64,000 nucleotides of DNA from Acetobacter indonesiensis (GTDB lineage: Bacteria; Pseudomonadota; Alphaproteobacteria; Acetobacterales; Acetobacteraceae): NCBI RefSeq assembly GCF_000963945.1, contig NZ_BAMW01000057.1, positions 62,001 to 126,000 of the forward strand, written 5' to 3'. The translations under genes were made by a program, and so were the position numbers. Under the pieces are notes generated by a model. That model saw only the letters and a list, made by a program, of their open reading frames with translations, was not told the DNA's origin and searched no databases. Numbering within the stretch: the first letter of the stretch is position 1; every line of letters starts with the position of its first letter. Shown here in pieces: positions 57,019 to 64,000 of this stretch.

Positions 57019-57603
57019 TCAAAGCTGTCCGGCTGGCACCTTCCGCAGTACATCCTGCGGCTGAGAAAAAGCCAGAGCAGTCTGAATATCAGGCACAGTC
57101 TGAATCATGGCGCGCGCCACAGGTTCGGCAAAGCCCTGTTCAACAGCGGCATCCAGCATGGCAATAACATTATCAGCCCACCGGTCGATATTGACCAGAA
57201 TAATCGGCTTACCGTGTTGCCCCAGTTGTTTCCAGGTTAGAATTTCCATCATTTCATCAAACGTCCCAAAGCCACCGGGAAGAATCCAGAAGGCATCGGC
57301 CCGTGCAAACATGATCTGTTTTCTGACATGCATGGAGTCGACAACAATCAGTTCCGCAACGCCTTCATGCATTTTTTCACGCGATTCCAGAAAATCCGGA
57401 ATGACGCCGGTGACCTTGCCGCCAGCACGCAATGTGGCGTCTGCCACTACCCCCATCAACCCATGTGCACCGCCACCATAAATAAGGCGTAACCCGTGTT
57501 CAGCCAGCGTCTGCCCGGTTTCCTGTGCAGCCTGCCGATAGAGCGGATTATGACCAAAACGGGATCCACAAAACACAGCAATCGCACTCAGGGTCACGGA
57601 CAT
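57019..57603 (-). CDS. LOG-family protein (Rossmann fold, cytokinin-riboside phosphate hydrolase-like)
   Basis: The 194-aa protein has the TIGR00730/LOG motifs: VFCGSRFG at the start, YGGGAHGLMG near 41-50, and PGGFGTFDEMMEILTWKQLGQHGKPI with the catalytic Arg/Glu pair of the PGGxGTxxE motif. Family enzymes remove ribose-5-phosphate from nucleotide-like substrates; the old name lysine decarboxylase is wrong. Substrate in this bacterium unknown. Confidence 0.88.
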   Translation of the reverse strand: MSVTLSAIAVFCGSRFGHNPLYRQAAQETGQTLAEHGLRLIYGGGAHGLMGVVADATLRAGGKVTGVIPDFLESREKMHEGVAELIVVDSMHVRKQIMFARADAFWILPGGFGTFDEMMEILTWKQLGQHGKPIILVNIDRWADNVIAMLDAAVEQGFAEPVARAMIQTVPDIQTALAFSQPQDVLRKVPAGQL

Positions 57604-57653
57604 CAGGGTTCTCTCCTTTTTTACAGAGTGTCCGGATACTGTCTCATGCCTGT

Positions 57654-58871
57654 TCAGGAAATACCAGCCGTAACACCCCGTTGCCTATGTTGAAGAACCA
57701 GACATAAACCGGCCCCCAAAACACAGCACACCGCCGTTATCTGAAACAGAACCCCATAACCCCACAATGGTATGACCAAACCCAGCAGGGGGCCAGAAAC
57801 CCCAATGGCAATATCAAGAAATACGGAAAATGCGCCTATAGCAGCGCCCCGATTTTCTGGGCCGACTTGTTCAACCGCGCCAACACCCAATGCCGGGAAC
57901 AGCAGAGAAAAACCAGCACCCGAAAGCGCTGCGCCAGCATTGGCCCAGAAGGCTGACGGCCCCCATGCCAAGACCGAAAGCCCCAGCGCCTCTATCACCA
58001 AAGAAACCAGCGCCACAACCATACCACCACGCTTTGCAATCTGCTTGGTGAAAACAAAGCGCGTCAACACAAAGACAGAGCCAAACAGCGCCAGGCCAAC
58101 AGCAGCGCCATTCCAATCCTGATCTGCAAAATACAGCGCAAGAAGGGCCGAGATCGCGCCAAAACCGATGGAGCCTGCTGCCAGCGCCAGACCATAGGGC
58201 ATCACCCGTGACAGAATAGCCAGAAATGAATGTTGTTTGACGGCAGGAAGTGGATCAACAGCGGGTTGCCGTGCTGCAAGCGGAAGCCCTACGGCCATAA
58301 GCAGTAGCGAGACTATCCCTACCCCGAAAAATCCAGATAAAACAGGAAAAGACTTTGAATGGTAAAGAATGGTTGCAACTGGTGCACCCAACGCAATGCC
58401 ACCATAAGAACACACGCCATTCCATGAAATAACCTGTGCCGTACGTGCCACGCCCACCCGCCGGATGTTCCAGACAATGGCGGCCGTTGCGACCCAACTT
58501 TCTGCAAAACCAAGAATAATACGGCCGATAACAACCAAACAAAGCGCAAGGAACGGCATGGCCGTCACCTCAGCCGCCAGCGCCAGAAACAGACCGGATA
58601 GAACCCCGGCTGCCAGCCCGACCTGCACGACCCTCTTGGGCCCAATTGTGTCAATGCGCCGCCCTGCCCCGGCCCGTGTTGCAAAGGTTGCCAGATACTG
58701 AACAGACACGGCAAAACCTGCCATTGCAGAACTGAAGCCCAATTTTTCCCTGACAAACAAGGGCACCACTGCCATTTGAAGCCCAATGACCGTGTAACAA
58801 AGCAGCGTAAACAGGACGACTGCCAAGATCGTTACCAGAACCGAGGGCGAGCGCACCGGCGCGACAGACAT
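57654..58871 (-). CDS. MFS transporter
   Basis: The 405-aa protein has 12 hydrophobic segments, with FVREKLGFSSAMAGFAVSVQYLATFATRAGAGRRIDTIGPKRVV (motif A region) between helices 1 and 3, and YGGIALGAPVATIL later. It resembles the drug/arabinose exporter group (YfcJ-like). ATG 58871 follows AAAGGTGG; an in-frame ATG at 58889 adds six residues. Substrate unknown. Confidence 0.87.
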   Translation of the reverse strand: MSVAPVRSPSVLVTILAVVLFTLLCYTVIGLQMAVVPLFVREKLGFSSAMAGFAVSVQYLATFATRAGAGRRIDTIGPKRVVQVGLAAGVLSGLFLALAAEVTAMPFLALCLVVIGRIILGFAESWVATAAIVWNIRRVGVARTAQVISWNGVCSYGGIALGAPVATILYHSKSFPVLSGFFGVGIVSLLLMAVGLPLAARQPAVDPLPAVKQHSFLAILSRVMPYGLALAAGSIGFGAISALLALYFADQDWNGAAVGLALFGSVFVLTRFVFTKQIAKRGGMVVALVSLVIEALGLSVLAWGPSAFWANAGAALSGAGFSLLFPALGVGAVEQVGPENRGAAIGAFSVFLDIAIGVSGPLLGLVIPLWGYGVLFQITAVCCVLGAGLCLVLQHRQRGVTAGIS

Positions 58872-58997
58872 AAGACCACCTTTTATCATGCACTTTGGCA
58901 GCGTATTTTGAATGCAGCTTGATTGTTGGCAAAAAATGCCAGAAGTGCTTTTTGTATAGAAAATCTGTAAAATGATAGTCTTCCAGATACAGAACAG

Positions 58998-59588
58998 ATG
59001 AAAGCCTCTTTTATGACCAAGTCTTCCCCTGATGCTGGCGGGTACGTCGTCCTTTCATCACGGATTGCTTATGAAAACCCATGGACCCGTCTAAGAGAAG
59101 ACATTATCAGACGCCCGGATGGAAAGGATGGTCTGTATGGCGTTGTTGAACGCGGTCAATTTGTTGTGATCCTTCCACTCGGCCAGACGGAAGACGGCAA
59201 ACCAACTATCACGCTGGTCAACCAATACCGTTACCCTATTGGCAAACGTTTATGGGAATTACCCATGGGCATGTGGGAATCCCGGCCAGATGCCGCACCA
59301 GATGCTGTCGCGGCGGGTGAACTGAAGGAAGAAACAGGCCTTATTGCAGGGAAAATGCACCACGCAGGCATAGTGTATCAGGGGGCAGGCTATTCAACAC
59401 AGATGGGCCACGTCTATCTGGCAACTGACCTGACACAAGGCCCGACTGAGCGGGAACAGACGGAACAGGACATGACCTGTCATACTCTCCTGTTGGAGGA
59501 TGTTGAACGTATGATCCGAGAAAATGACATAACCTGTATGGTCAGCCTGGCTGCATTCGGCATGCTTCGGGCACAAAAACTGATCTGA
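58998..59588 (+). CDS. Nudix hydrolase, ADP-ribose pyrophosphatase-like
   Basis: The 196-aa protein has the ADPRase layout: RIAYENPWTRLREDIIRRPDGKDGLYGVVERG, VNQYRYPIGKRLWELPMG and a Nudix box ending GELKEETGL. In the box the usual Arg of REUxEE is Gly and the spacer is two residues longer, a variant also met in some bacterial homologues. The catalytic EExG core is kept, so activity is likely. A second ATG (59013) is possible. A strong terminator follows. Confidence 0.88.
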   Translation: MKASFMTKSSPDAGGYVVLSSRIAYENPWTRLREDIIRRPDGKDGLYGVVERGQFVVILPLGQTEDGKPTITLVNQYRYPIGKRLWELPMGMWESRPDAAPDAVAAGELKEETGLIAGKMHHAGIVYQGAGYSTQMGHVYLATDLTQGPTEREQTEQDMTCHTLLLEDVERMIRENDITCMVSLAAFGMLRAQKLI

Positions 59589-59609
59589 TTTTGAAAGCAG
59601 GTTTGATGA

Positions 59610-59650
59610 AAAAAGGCCTTCCAGAATAATGCATCTGGAAGGCCTTTTTT
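59610..59650. terminator. Strong bidirectional terminator
   Basis: AAAAAGGCCTTCCAGA (59610-59625) pairs with TCTGGAAGGCCTTTTTT (59634-59650) around an 8-nt loop, between convergent Nudix and hemJ genes. Confidence 0.92.
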
Positions 59651-59671
59651 CTAACTGCTGACAGGTATTTT

Positions 59672-60124
59672 TTAAAAAGGTCTGACAATGACCATAATAA
59701 CAATAATCATCATTAGAACTGTCGGTATTTCATTTGCTATCCGATAATAGCGTTCAGTGTGTCTGTTCTGGTCTTTTGCAAAATCCTTACGCCACCGTGA
59801 ACAGAAACCATGAAATGCAAACATACCGACAAGAGCAGTCATTTTGGAGTGCCACCACCCAGCATGCCAGTCGACAGCACCGGGGGTAAGAACCAGAAGA
59901 ATACCAAAAAACAGACTGGCTATCATGGCGGGATTAATAATAGCCCGCAAAAGTCTGCGTTCCATTATTTTGAAACGCTCACTTTCTTCTGACCCAACAC
60001 GCACCTGACAATGGTACACAAACAGGCGCGGCAGGTAGAACATACCCGCCATCCACGCCATGACAGAGATGACATGAAACGCCAGAAACCACCGTGTCCA
60101 TGGCAGGAACGCATCAATGGTCAT
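59672..60124 (-). CDS. hemJ: Protoporphyrinogen IX oxidase HemJ
   Basis: The 150-aa membrane protein has four transmembrane helices and the HemJ landmarks: WFLAFHVISVMAWMAGMFYLPRLFVYH (conserved His17), ERRLLRAIINPAMIASLFFGI and YRIANEIPTVLMMIIVIMVIV. HemJ oxidises protoporphyrinogen IX in bacteria lacking HemY and HemG. It overlaps the HAD gene by four bases in the hemE-HAD-hemJ operon. Confidence 0.93.
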   Translation of the reverse strand: MTIDAFLPWTRWFLAFHVISVMAWMAGMFYLPRLFVYHCQVRVGSEESERFKIMERRLLRAIINPAMIASLFFGILLVLTPGAVDWHAGWWHSKMTALVGMFAFHGFCSRWRKDFAKDQNRHTERYYRIANEIPTVLMMIIVIMVIVRPF

Positions 60125-60816
60125 GCTGATTGCCTTTGTGCCTGAAGGGCTTTTTGGAGAAGGGGTGCGAAATCAGAAAGATGATGAATGACCACAAGGT
60201 TAGGCCAGTCCGGTACATCTTCCCCTGCTTTGCGAAGCAGAACACACATCATGCCGGCATCAACAGCGGCGCGTGCGCCTGTATTACTATCTTCCAGCAC
60301 CACGCAGTTTTCGGGTTTCACCCCTTCTTCACGGGCAGCATGCAGATAAACATCGGGACGAGGTTTGGGAATACCCATATCTCGTGCTGAATGAATCCGT
60401 CCTTCAAAATGCTTGGTCAGGTTGGTTGCAATGAATTTTGCTTCCATTTCTTCACCAGATGAATTGGAACCAACCCTGACTGGCAAACCAAGTTTCTTGA
60501 CATCTTCAAGCATGGCATAAACGCCATCTATCGGCTCAACACCGTCTTTCATTGCGGCAACAAAGCGGGCCTGTGTTTTAGCTGCCCAATCAGAGCCTAA
60601 TGATTTTCCGGTTTTCTGCTCAATGACTTCCTGAACACCCGGAAGCGCCATGCCCGAGAATGTTTCAACAGCCTTTTCATCCGGCACGTTCATTCCGGCA
60701 GCGCGGGCTTCTTCCGCGCTAATGCGGCAGCATGTGTCTTCGCTATCAACAAGCACGCCATCACAGTCAAAAATGACAAGCTTCAGCTGACCATCAGCAG
60801 AAAGTGCCAGTGCCAT
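60121..60816 (-). CDS. HAD-superfamily phosphatase
   Basis: The 231-aa enzyme has HAD motif I LVIFDCDGVLVDSE near residue 13, a helical cap (FSGMALPGVQEVIEQKTGKSL), motif II VRVGSNSSGEEM, motif III Lys in GIPKPRPDVYL and motif IV CVVLEDSNTGARAA. This is the phosphoglycolate phosphatase/beta-PGM-like subgroup. It lies between hemE and hemJ with overlaps at both ends, so it may be co-regulated with haem synthesis, though its substrate is unknown. Confidence 0.88.
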   Translation of the reverse strand: MALALSADGQLKLVIFDCDGVLVDSEDTCCRISAEEARAAGMNVPDEKAVETFSGMALPGVQEVIEQKTGKSLGSDWAAKTQARFVAAMKDGVEPIDGVYAMLEDVKKLGLPVRVGSNSSGEEMEAKFIATNLTKHFEGRIHSARDMGIPKPRPDVYLHAAREEGVKPENCVVLEDSNTGARAAVDAGMMCVLLRKAGEDVPDWPNLVVIHHLSDFAPLLQKALQAQRQSA

Positions 60817-61895
60817 CAGGCTGTCTCCCTCACTGTTTTAACCAGATCTGCCACGTGTTCTACCGGGGTCTGCGGCAGGACGCCGTGGCCAAGATTAAAG
60901 ACGTGTGCGCTGCCTTTCCCTGCATTTCTGACAGTCAATGCTTCCCGACGCATGGCTTCTCCCCCAGCCAGAACAGCAATCGGGTCAAGATTTCCCTGAA
61001 GCGCAATATGCGGCGGTATCTGCTTACGCATGGTGGCCAGATCAGCACTGGTATCAAGTGCGACCACATCCACCCCGGTTTCACGTGCATATTCAGGCAC
61101 CATCATGCCGCCCAAACGGGGGAAACCGATTATCCTGACAGAAGGATGTTTGGCTTTAACAGCCTGCACAATCTGCTTTGTCGGTGCAATAACATGCCGC
61201 CTAAATTCGGAGGGCGGTAATAACCCTGCCCATGAATCAAACAGCATGACCGCTTCTGCGCCGGCTTCAATCTGGGCGCACAGATAATCAGCTGTCGTTT
61301 CAGTCAACAGTGCCATGATGCGATCAAACAGCGCAGGTTCAGCAAATGCCATCTGCCGGGTTATGGCAAATTCACGCGATCCACCCCCCTCAACCATGTA
61401 GCAGGCCACAGTGAACGGAGACCCTGTAAAGCCCATCAATGTTGTAGCACCGCCTTTGGCAACACCAATATCGTCTACGCCATCAAGAACCTTGCGCAGG
61501 CGACTTAATGTTTCAAGAACAGGGGCAACAACGCCGGCTATCCGGTTGCGGTCGAGCTTGGCAAAATCCTGTTCACTGCGAATGGCACCCAGAACAGGGC
61601 CTTTCCCTTCTACAAATTCAAGGGACTGCCCTAAAGCCCAAGGCAGAATAAGAATATCCGAAAAAAGAATAGCCCCATCCATCCCAAACCGACGGATAGG
61701 CTGCAGGGTCAGTTCCGTTGCGATCTCTGGCGTCATGCAGCGGGTCAGAAAATCGGCCTGTGCGCGCATAGCCCGGAATTCAGGAAGGAAACGTCCTGCC
61801 TGTCTCATCATCCACATTGGCGGTGGCCACATTGCTTCACCGTTCAGGGTTCTGAGAAGACGCTTGGAGGAGGGGATTTCTGTCATGCTGCTCAT
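60816..61895 (-). CDS. hemE: Uroporphyrinogen decarboxylase
   Basis: The 359-aa enzyme has the N-terminal signature PMWMMRQAGRFLPEFRAMR, FSDILILPWALGQSLEFVEGKGP (catalytic Asp), GFTGSPFTVACYMVEGGGSREF and QGNLDPIAVLAGGE near the end. It converts uroporphyrinogen III to coproporphyrinogen III. AGGAC precedes the first ATG. It reads away from the presumed origin. Confidence 0.96.
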   Translation of the reverse strand: MSSMTEIPSSKRLLRTLNGEAMWPPPMWMMRQAGRFLPEFRAMRAQADFLTRCMTPEIATELTLQPIRRFGMDGAILFSDILILPWALGQSLEFVEGKGPVLGAIRSEQDFAKLDRNRIAGVVAPVLETLSRLRKVLDGVDDIGVAKGGATTLMGFTGSPFTVACYMVEGGGSREFAITRQMAFAEPALFDRIMALLTETTADYLCAQIEAGAEAVMLFDSWAGLLPPSEFRRHVIAPTKQIVQAVKAKHPSVRIIGFPRLGGMMVPEYARETGVDVVALDTSADLATMRKQIPPHIALQGNLDPIAVLAGGEAMRREALTVRNAGKGSAHVFNLGHGVLPQTPVEHVADLVKTVRETA

Positions 61896-62355
61896 GCTCA
61901 GAAGTCCTGCACGTCTTTTCCCGACCTGTCCACGCCCTCTTAACTATAAAAAAAGAAGATAGAATTGATTGTAGGGGTTAAGAGGTACTGTGGATGACGG
62001 GGTACCCACCATTCCAAAAATGTACCCCATCTTTCCCACAGTGTGTACAGATTACAAAGTGTTGGAAAATCAGGTGTTTTTAGAGTTATCCAGAAAATAC
62101 CCCAATAAGCCTGTGTACAACTCACCGGTTCATGACTCTTGAAGGTTGTGCACGGTACTCGGTACGGGCTTGTCATGATCGCCGTACAATCCACATGTAC
62201 CCCGGTACTCAGGATAGTACTCACACCCCCTTTTTTGCTCAGTACCTGAAAAGGACTCGCTCACGTGTCAGATTTAGTACTTAAGCCGACTCCATTACAG
62301 AACAGTGGTCACGAACTAGTACTAGCGAGTACTTCTGCTACCAGACGAATAGTAC
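61896..62355. other. Probable chromosomal replication origin (oriC)
   Basis: The 369-bp gap between divergent hemE and maf, running into the maf start. hemE marks oriC in Caulobacter and relatives, and parABS lies 10-14 kb away. The region has an AT-rich tract (61941-61975), DnaA-box-like TTATCCAGA (62086-62094) and TGTGGATGA (61990-61998), each one base from the E. coli consensus, weaker TTTCCCACA and CAATCCACA, and three GACTC (GANTC, CcrM) sites at 62134, 62254 and 62288. GTAC occurs 16 times between 61985 and 62355. Confidence 0.75.
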
Positions 62356-62897
62356 TGACCAACGCAGGCCTGACGTTTTCTGCCGTTGCATCCATGGTGG
62401 ATGAAGATGTTTTGAAAACTGCCGGAAAGAAAGAAGGATGGAGCCCATCGGCCACCGCCCTCCGTCTGGCAGAAGCAAAGGCATTGTCTGTTGAGCAGCC
62501 CGACGCCTTTGTTATAGGCGCTGACCAGATGTTGTCCTGTCAGGGTGTGTTATATGACAAGCCTGCAGACATGACGGCTGCCCGGCATCAGCTTCAAACC
62601 CTGCGTGGCCAGACGCATAGCCTGCATACTGCTGTGGTTGTCTGCCGGAACGGGGCGGTGCTCTGGCAGCATGTGTCTGAACCCAAGCTGACCATGCGCC
62701 GCTTTTCAGATGCCTTTCTTGATGCCTATCTTCAGGAGGAAGGAGCACGCTGTCTGGCGTCGGTGGGGAGTTATCGTGTTGAAGGGCTAGGCCTGCATCT
62801 GTTTGCCGCAATAGAGGGAGACCATACGGCTATTCTGGGTCTTCCGCTCTTACCATTGCTGACAAGTCTGCGCGAAATGGGCGTACTTATTTCCTGA
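62265..62897 (+). CDS. maf: Maf-like nucleotide pyrophosphatase
   Basis: The 210-aa protein has ELVLASTSATRRIVLTNAGL (SxSxxR motif near the N-terminus), SMVDEDV, FVIGADQMLSCQGVLYDKPAD (catalytic Asp) and RGQTHSLHTAVVVCRNG. Maf proteins hydrolyse non-canonical or certain canonical nucleoside triphosphates and affect septation. The GTG start at 62265 lies 9 nt after AAGGAC. Five GTAC sites continue into its first 30 codons. Confidence 0.92.
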   Translation: MSDLVLKPTPLQNSGHELVLASTSATRRIVLTNAGLTFSAVASMVDEDVLKTAGKKEGWSPSATALRLAEAKALSVEQPDAFVIGADQMLSCQGVLYDKPADMTAARHQLQTLRGQTHSLHTAVVVCRNGAVLWQHVSEPKLTMRRFSDAFLDAYLQEEGARCLASVGSYRVEGLGLHLFAAIEGDHTAILGLPLLPLLTSLREMGVLIS

Positions 62898-62979
62898 AAA
62901 AGGGGCTTGCCACCCGCAAAAACGCCTTGTATTAGGCATGCACACGCACACCACCCCCAAATGGTGTGGGAGGAACAGT

Positions 62980-63055
<76 letters not shown>

Positions 63056-63293
63056 GTTCTTTTTTCATCTTCAAAATGTCATTGTTATAAAGTTTAACCC
63101 GATGAGTGGTTTAGCTTTCTTGTTCTGTCTGCTGCGTTCCAGGCCTTAGGCACGGGAAGCAGGACAACAGGCCGAGCTTTTTTGTGTATTCTCCTCTCTC
63201 CTTGCTGGTCTGCGTTGTGTAGGCCCAATCTGTCTGGACAAACCAAGGCAGAACGACGCAAGAACGATTTCCTTCTTTTTTGGGTCCGACTTC

Positions 63294-64000
63294 ATGGCAC
63301 GCTCTTCCCCCCCCCAACTGCTGCCCGGCGGTAGCTTTGGCCCCTGGCTTATTGTGCTGCTGGGTCTGGTGTCGGCTATTGGGCCGGTGGCAACAGATAT
63401 GTATCTGCCCGCATTCCCTGAAGTGGAGCATGATCTGGCCGGGGGGCCGGGGTCTGCCCAGTTTACGCTGGCCGCCTGGTTTTTTGGATTAGCAATTGGT
63501 CAGTTTTCTCAGGGCCCACTTTCCGACCGTTTTGGCAGGCGCGCACCGTTGATAATCGGTCTGGCAGTCTTTGCGTTGGCTTCCGCCGGGTGTGCCATTG
63601 TGCAGGATTATCATCTGTTCTGTTTGTGCCGGTTTGTTTCTGCAGTTGGTGGGTCTGCCAGTGCGGTTATTCCCCGTGCCATTGTGCGTGACGTAGCGAC
63701 GGGCAAAAAAGGTGCCCGCATTATGTCCCAGCTGACGCTGGTTTTTGGCGTCATGCCTGTTCTGGCACCCAGCCTTGGCAGCATTGTGCTGAAATTCGGG
63801 AATTGGCGGTGGATCTTCTGGGTTGGCACAGTCTATGCACTGGCGGCCATTGTCGGTGTATTACTGACATTGCCTGATACGCTATCTGCTGAACGACGGA
63901 TTGCGTTTTCACCTGTCAGGATAGCCAGCCGTTATATCCTTATTCTGAAAGAGCCTGTTTTCCTTTCAAACGCCCTGTTGGCCACGTTTTCTACGTTCGT
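63294..64000 (+). CDS. Bcr/CflA-type multidrug MFS exporter (3' end outside window)
   Basis: The first 235 codons are present. LGLVSAIGPVATDMYLPAFPEVEHDL and FGLAIGQFSQGPLSDRFGRRAPLIIG are the DHA1 signatures of Bcr/CflA exporters (TDxYLPA and the motif A GPLSDRFGRR). About seven membrane segments are visible so far. A run of nine C residues (63307-63315) lies five codons after the start, so slippage there would shift the frame. It is preceded by a 238-bp gap after tRNA-Ala. Confidence 0.88.
   Translation, partial: MARSSPPQLLPGGSFGPWLIVLLGLVSAIGPVATDMYLPAFPEVEHDLAGGPGSAQFTLAAWFFGLAIGQFSQGPLSDRFGRRAPLIIGLAVFALASAGCAIVQDYHLFCLCRFVSAVGGSASAVIPRAIVRDVATGKKGARIMSQLTLVFGVMPVLAPSLGSIVLKFGNWRWIFWVGTVYALAAIVGVLLTLPDTLSAERRIAFSPVRIASRYILILKEPVFLSNALLATFSTF

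Noticed and set aside
61075..61090. Third parS site in hemE
   Set aside because: GTTTCACGTG is followed by CATATTC, so only half of the palindrome matches.

Overview
The window is bacterial chromosome from an alphaproteobacterium, most likely an acetic acid bacterium (Acetobacter or a close relative in the Acetobacteraceae). This is inferred from protein flavour and gene order, not from a marker gene: COQ9- and COQ6/UbiH-type ubiquinone genes, a methylcitrate operon under an ScfR/RamB-type regulator, HemJ instead of HemY/HemG, and a hemE|maf junction next to a mnmE-mnmG-rsmG-parA-parB cluster with parS sites. That last layout is typical of the replication-origin region in alphaproteobacteria.

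Layout. 1-4.9 kb: a DnaJ-type co-chaperone (cut by the window edge) coupled to a 56-aa ORF, a Pta/Ptb-family enzyme, UbiK, a YbjN-like protein, proC, a COQ9-like protein and tRNA-Gln. 5.0-9.1 kb: an AT-rich surface-glycan island with a GT2 enzyme and two divergent DUF2142 membrane proteins. 9.1-14.4 kb: regulator and prpDCB (propionyl-CoA disposal by the methylcitrate cycle), followed by an MFS exporter and HU. 16.2-24.7 kb: a second surface region with an RgpF-like protein, a beta-strand-repeat protein and two very large, divergently transcribed multidomain glycosyltransferases. 24.9-33.5 kb: tRNA-Gly, nadE, a compact his cluster (hisB, hisH, a GNAT-hisA fusion, hisF, a hisE with a lysine-rich tail), a HIT protein, a nitroreductase and a UbiH-like monooxygenase.

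34.5-46.9 kb is a 12.4-kb integrative element inserted in the 3' end of tRNA-Lys(CTT), bounded by 51-bp att repeats. It carries a P4-type tyrosine integrase, an ImmA-type peptidase, an XRE repressor, a lipoprotein coupled to a 39-aa ORF, an operon with two tandem Tat-signal paralogues, an AlpA-like regulator, a Toprim primase, a DUF927 helicase and a serine resolvase. No capsid, portal or tail genes were recognised, so it looks like a self-replicating phage satellite or plasmid-like island. Both ends carry clusters of a 9-bp repeat (ATACACC core), in opposite orientations, which would flank attP in the excised circle.

46.9-52.5 kb: tRNA-Lys and the parB-parA-rsmG-mnmG-mnmE operon (minus strand), with two perfect parS palindromes inside rsmG and mnmE. 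52.8-59.6 kb: ogt, an M1 peptidase, a Gly/Trp-rich secreted protein, tRNA-Pro, a LOG-family enzyme, an MFS transporter and a Nudix hydrolase. 59.7-62.9 kb: hemE-HAD-hemJ and, divergently, maf. The hemE-maf gap is the probable oriC and is packed with GTAC palindromes (16 in 371 bp). The window ends with tRNA-Ala and the start of a Bcr/CflA-type exporter.
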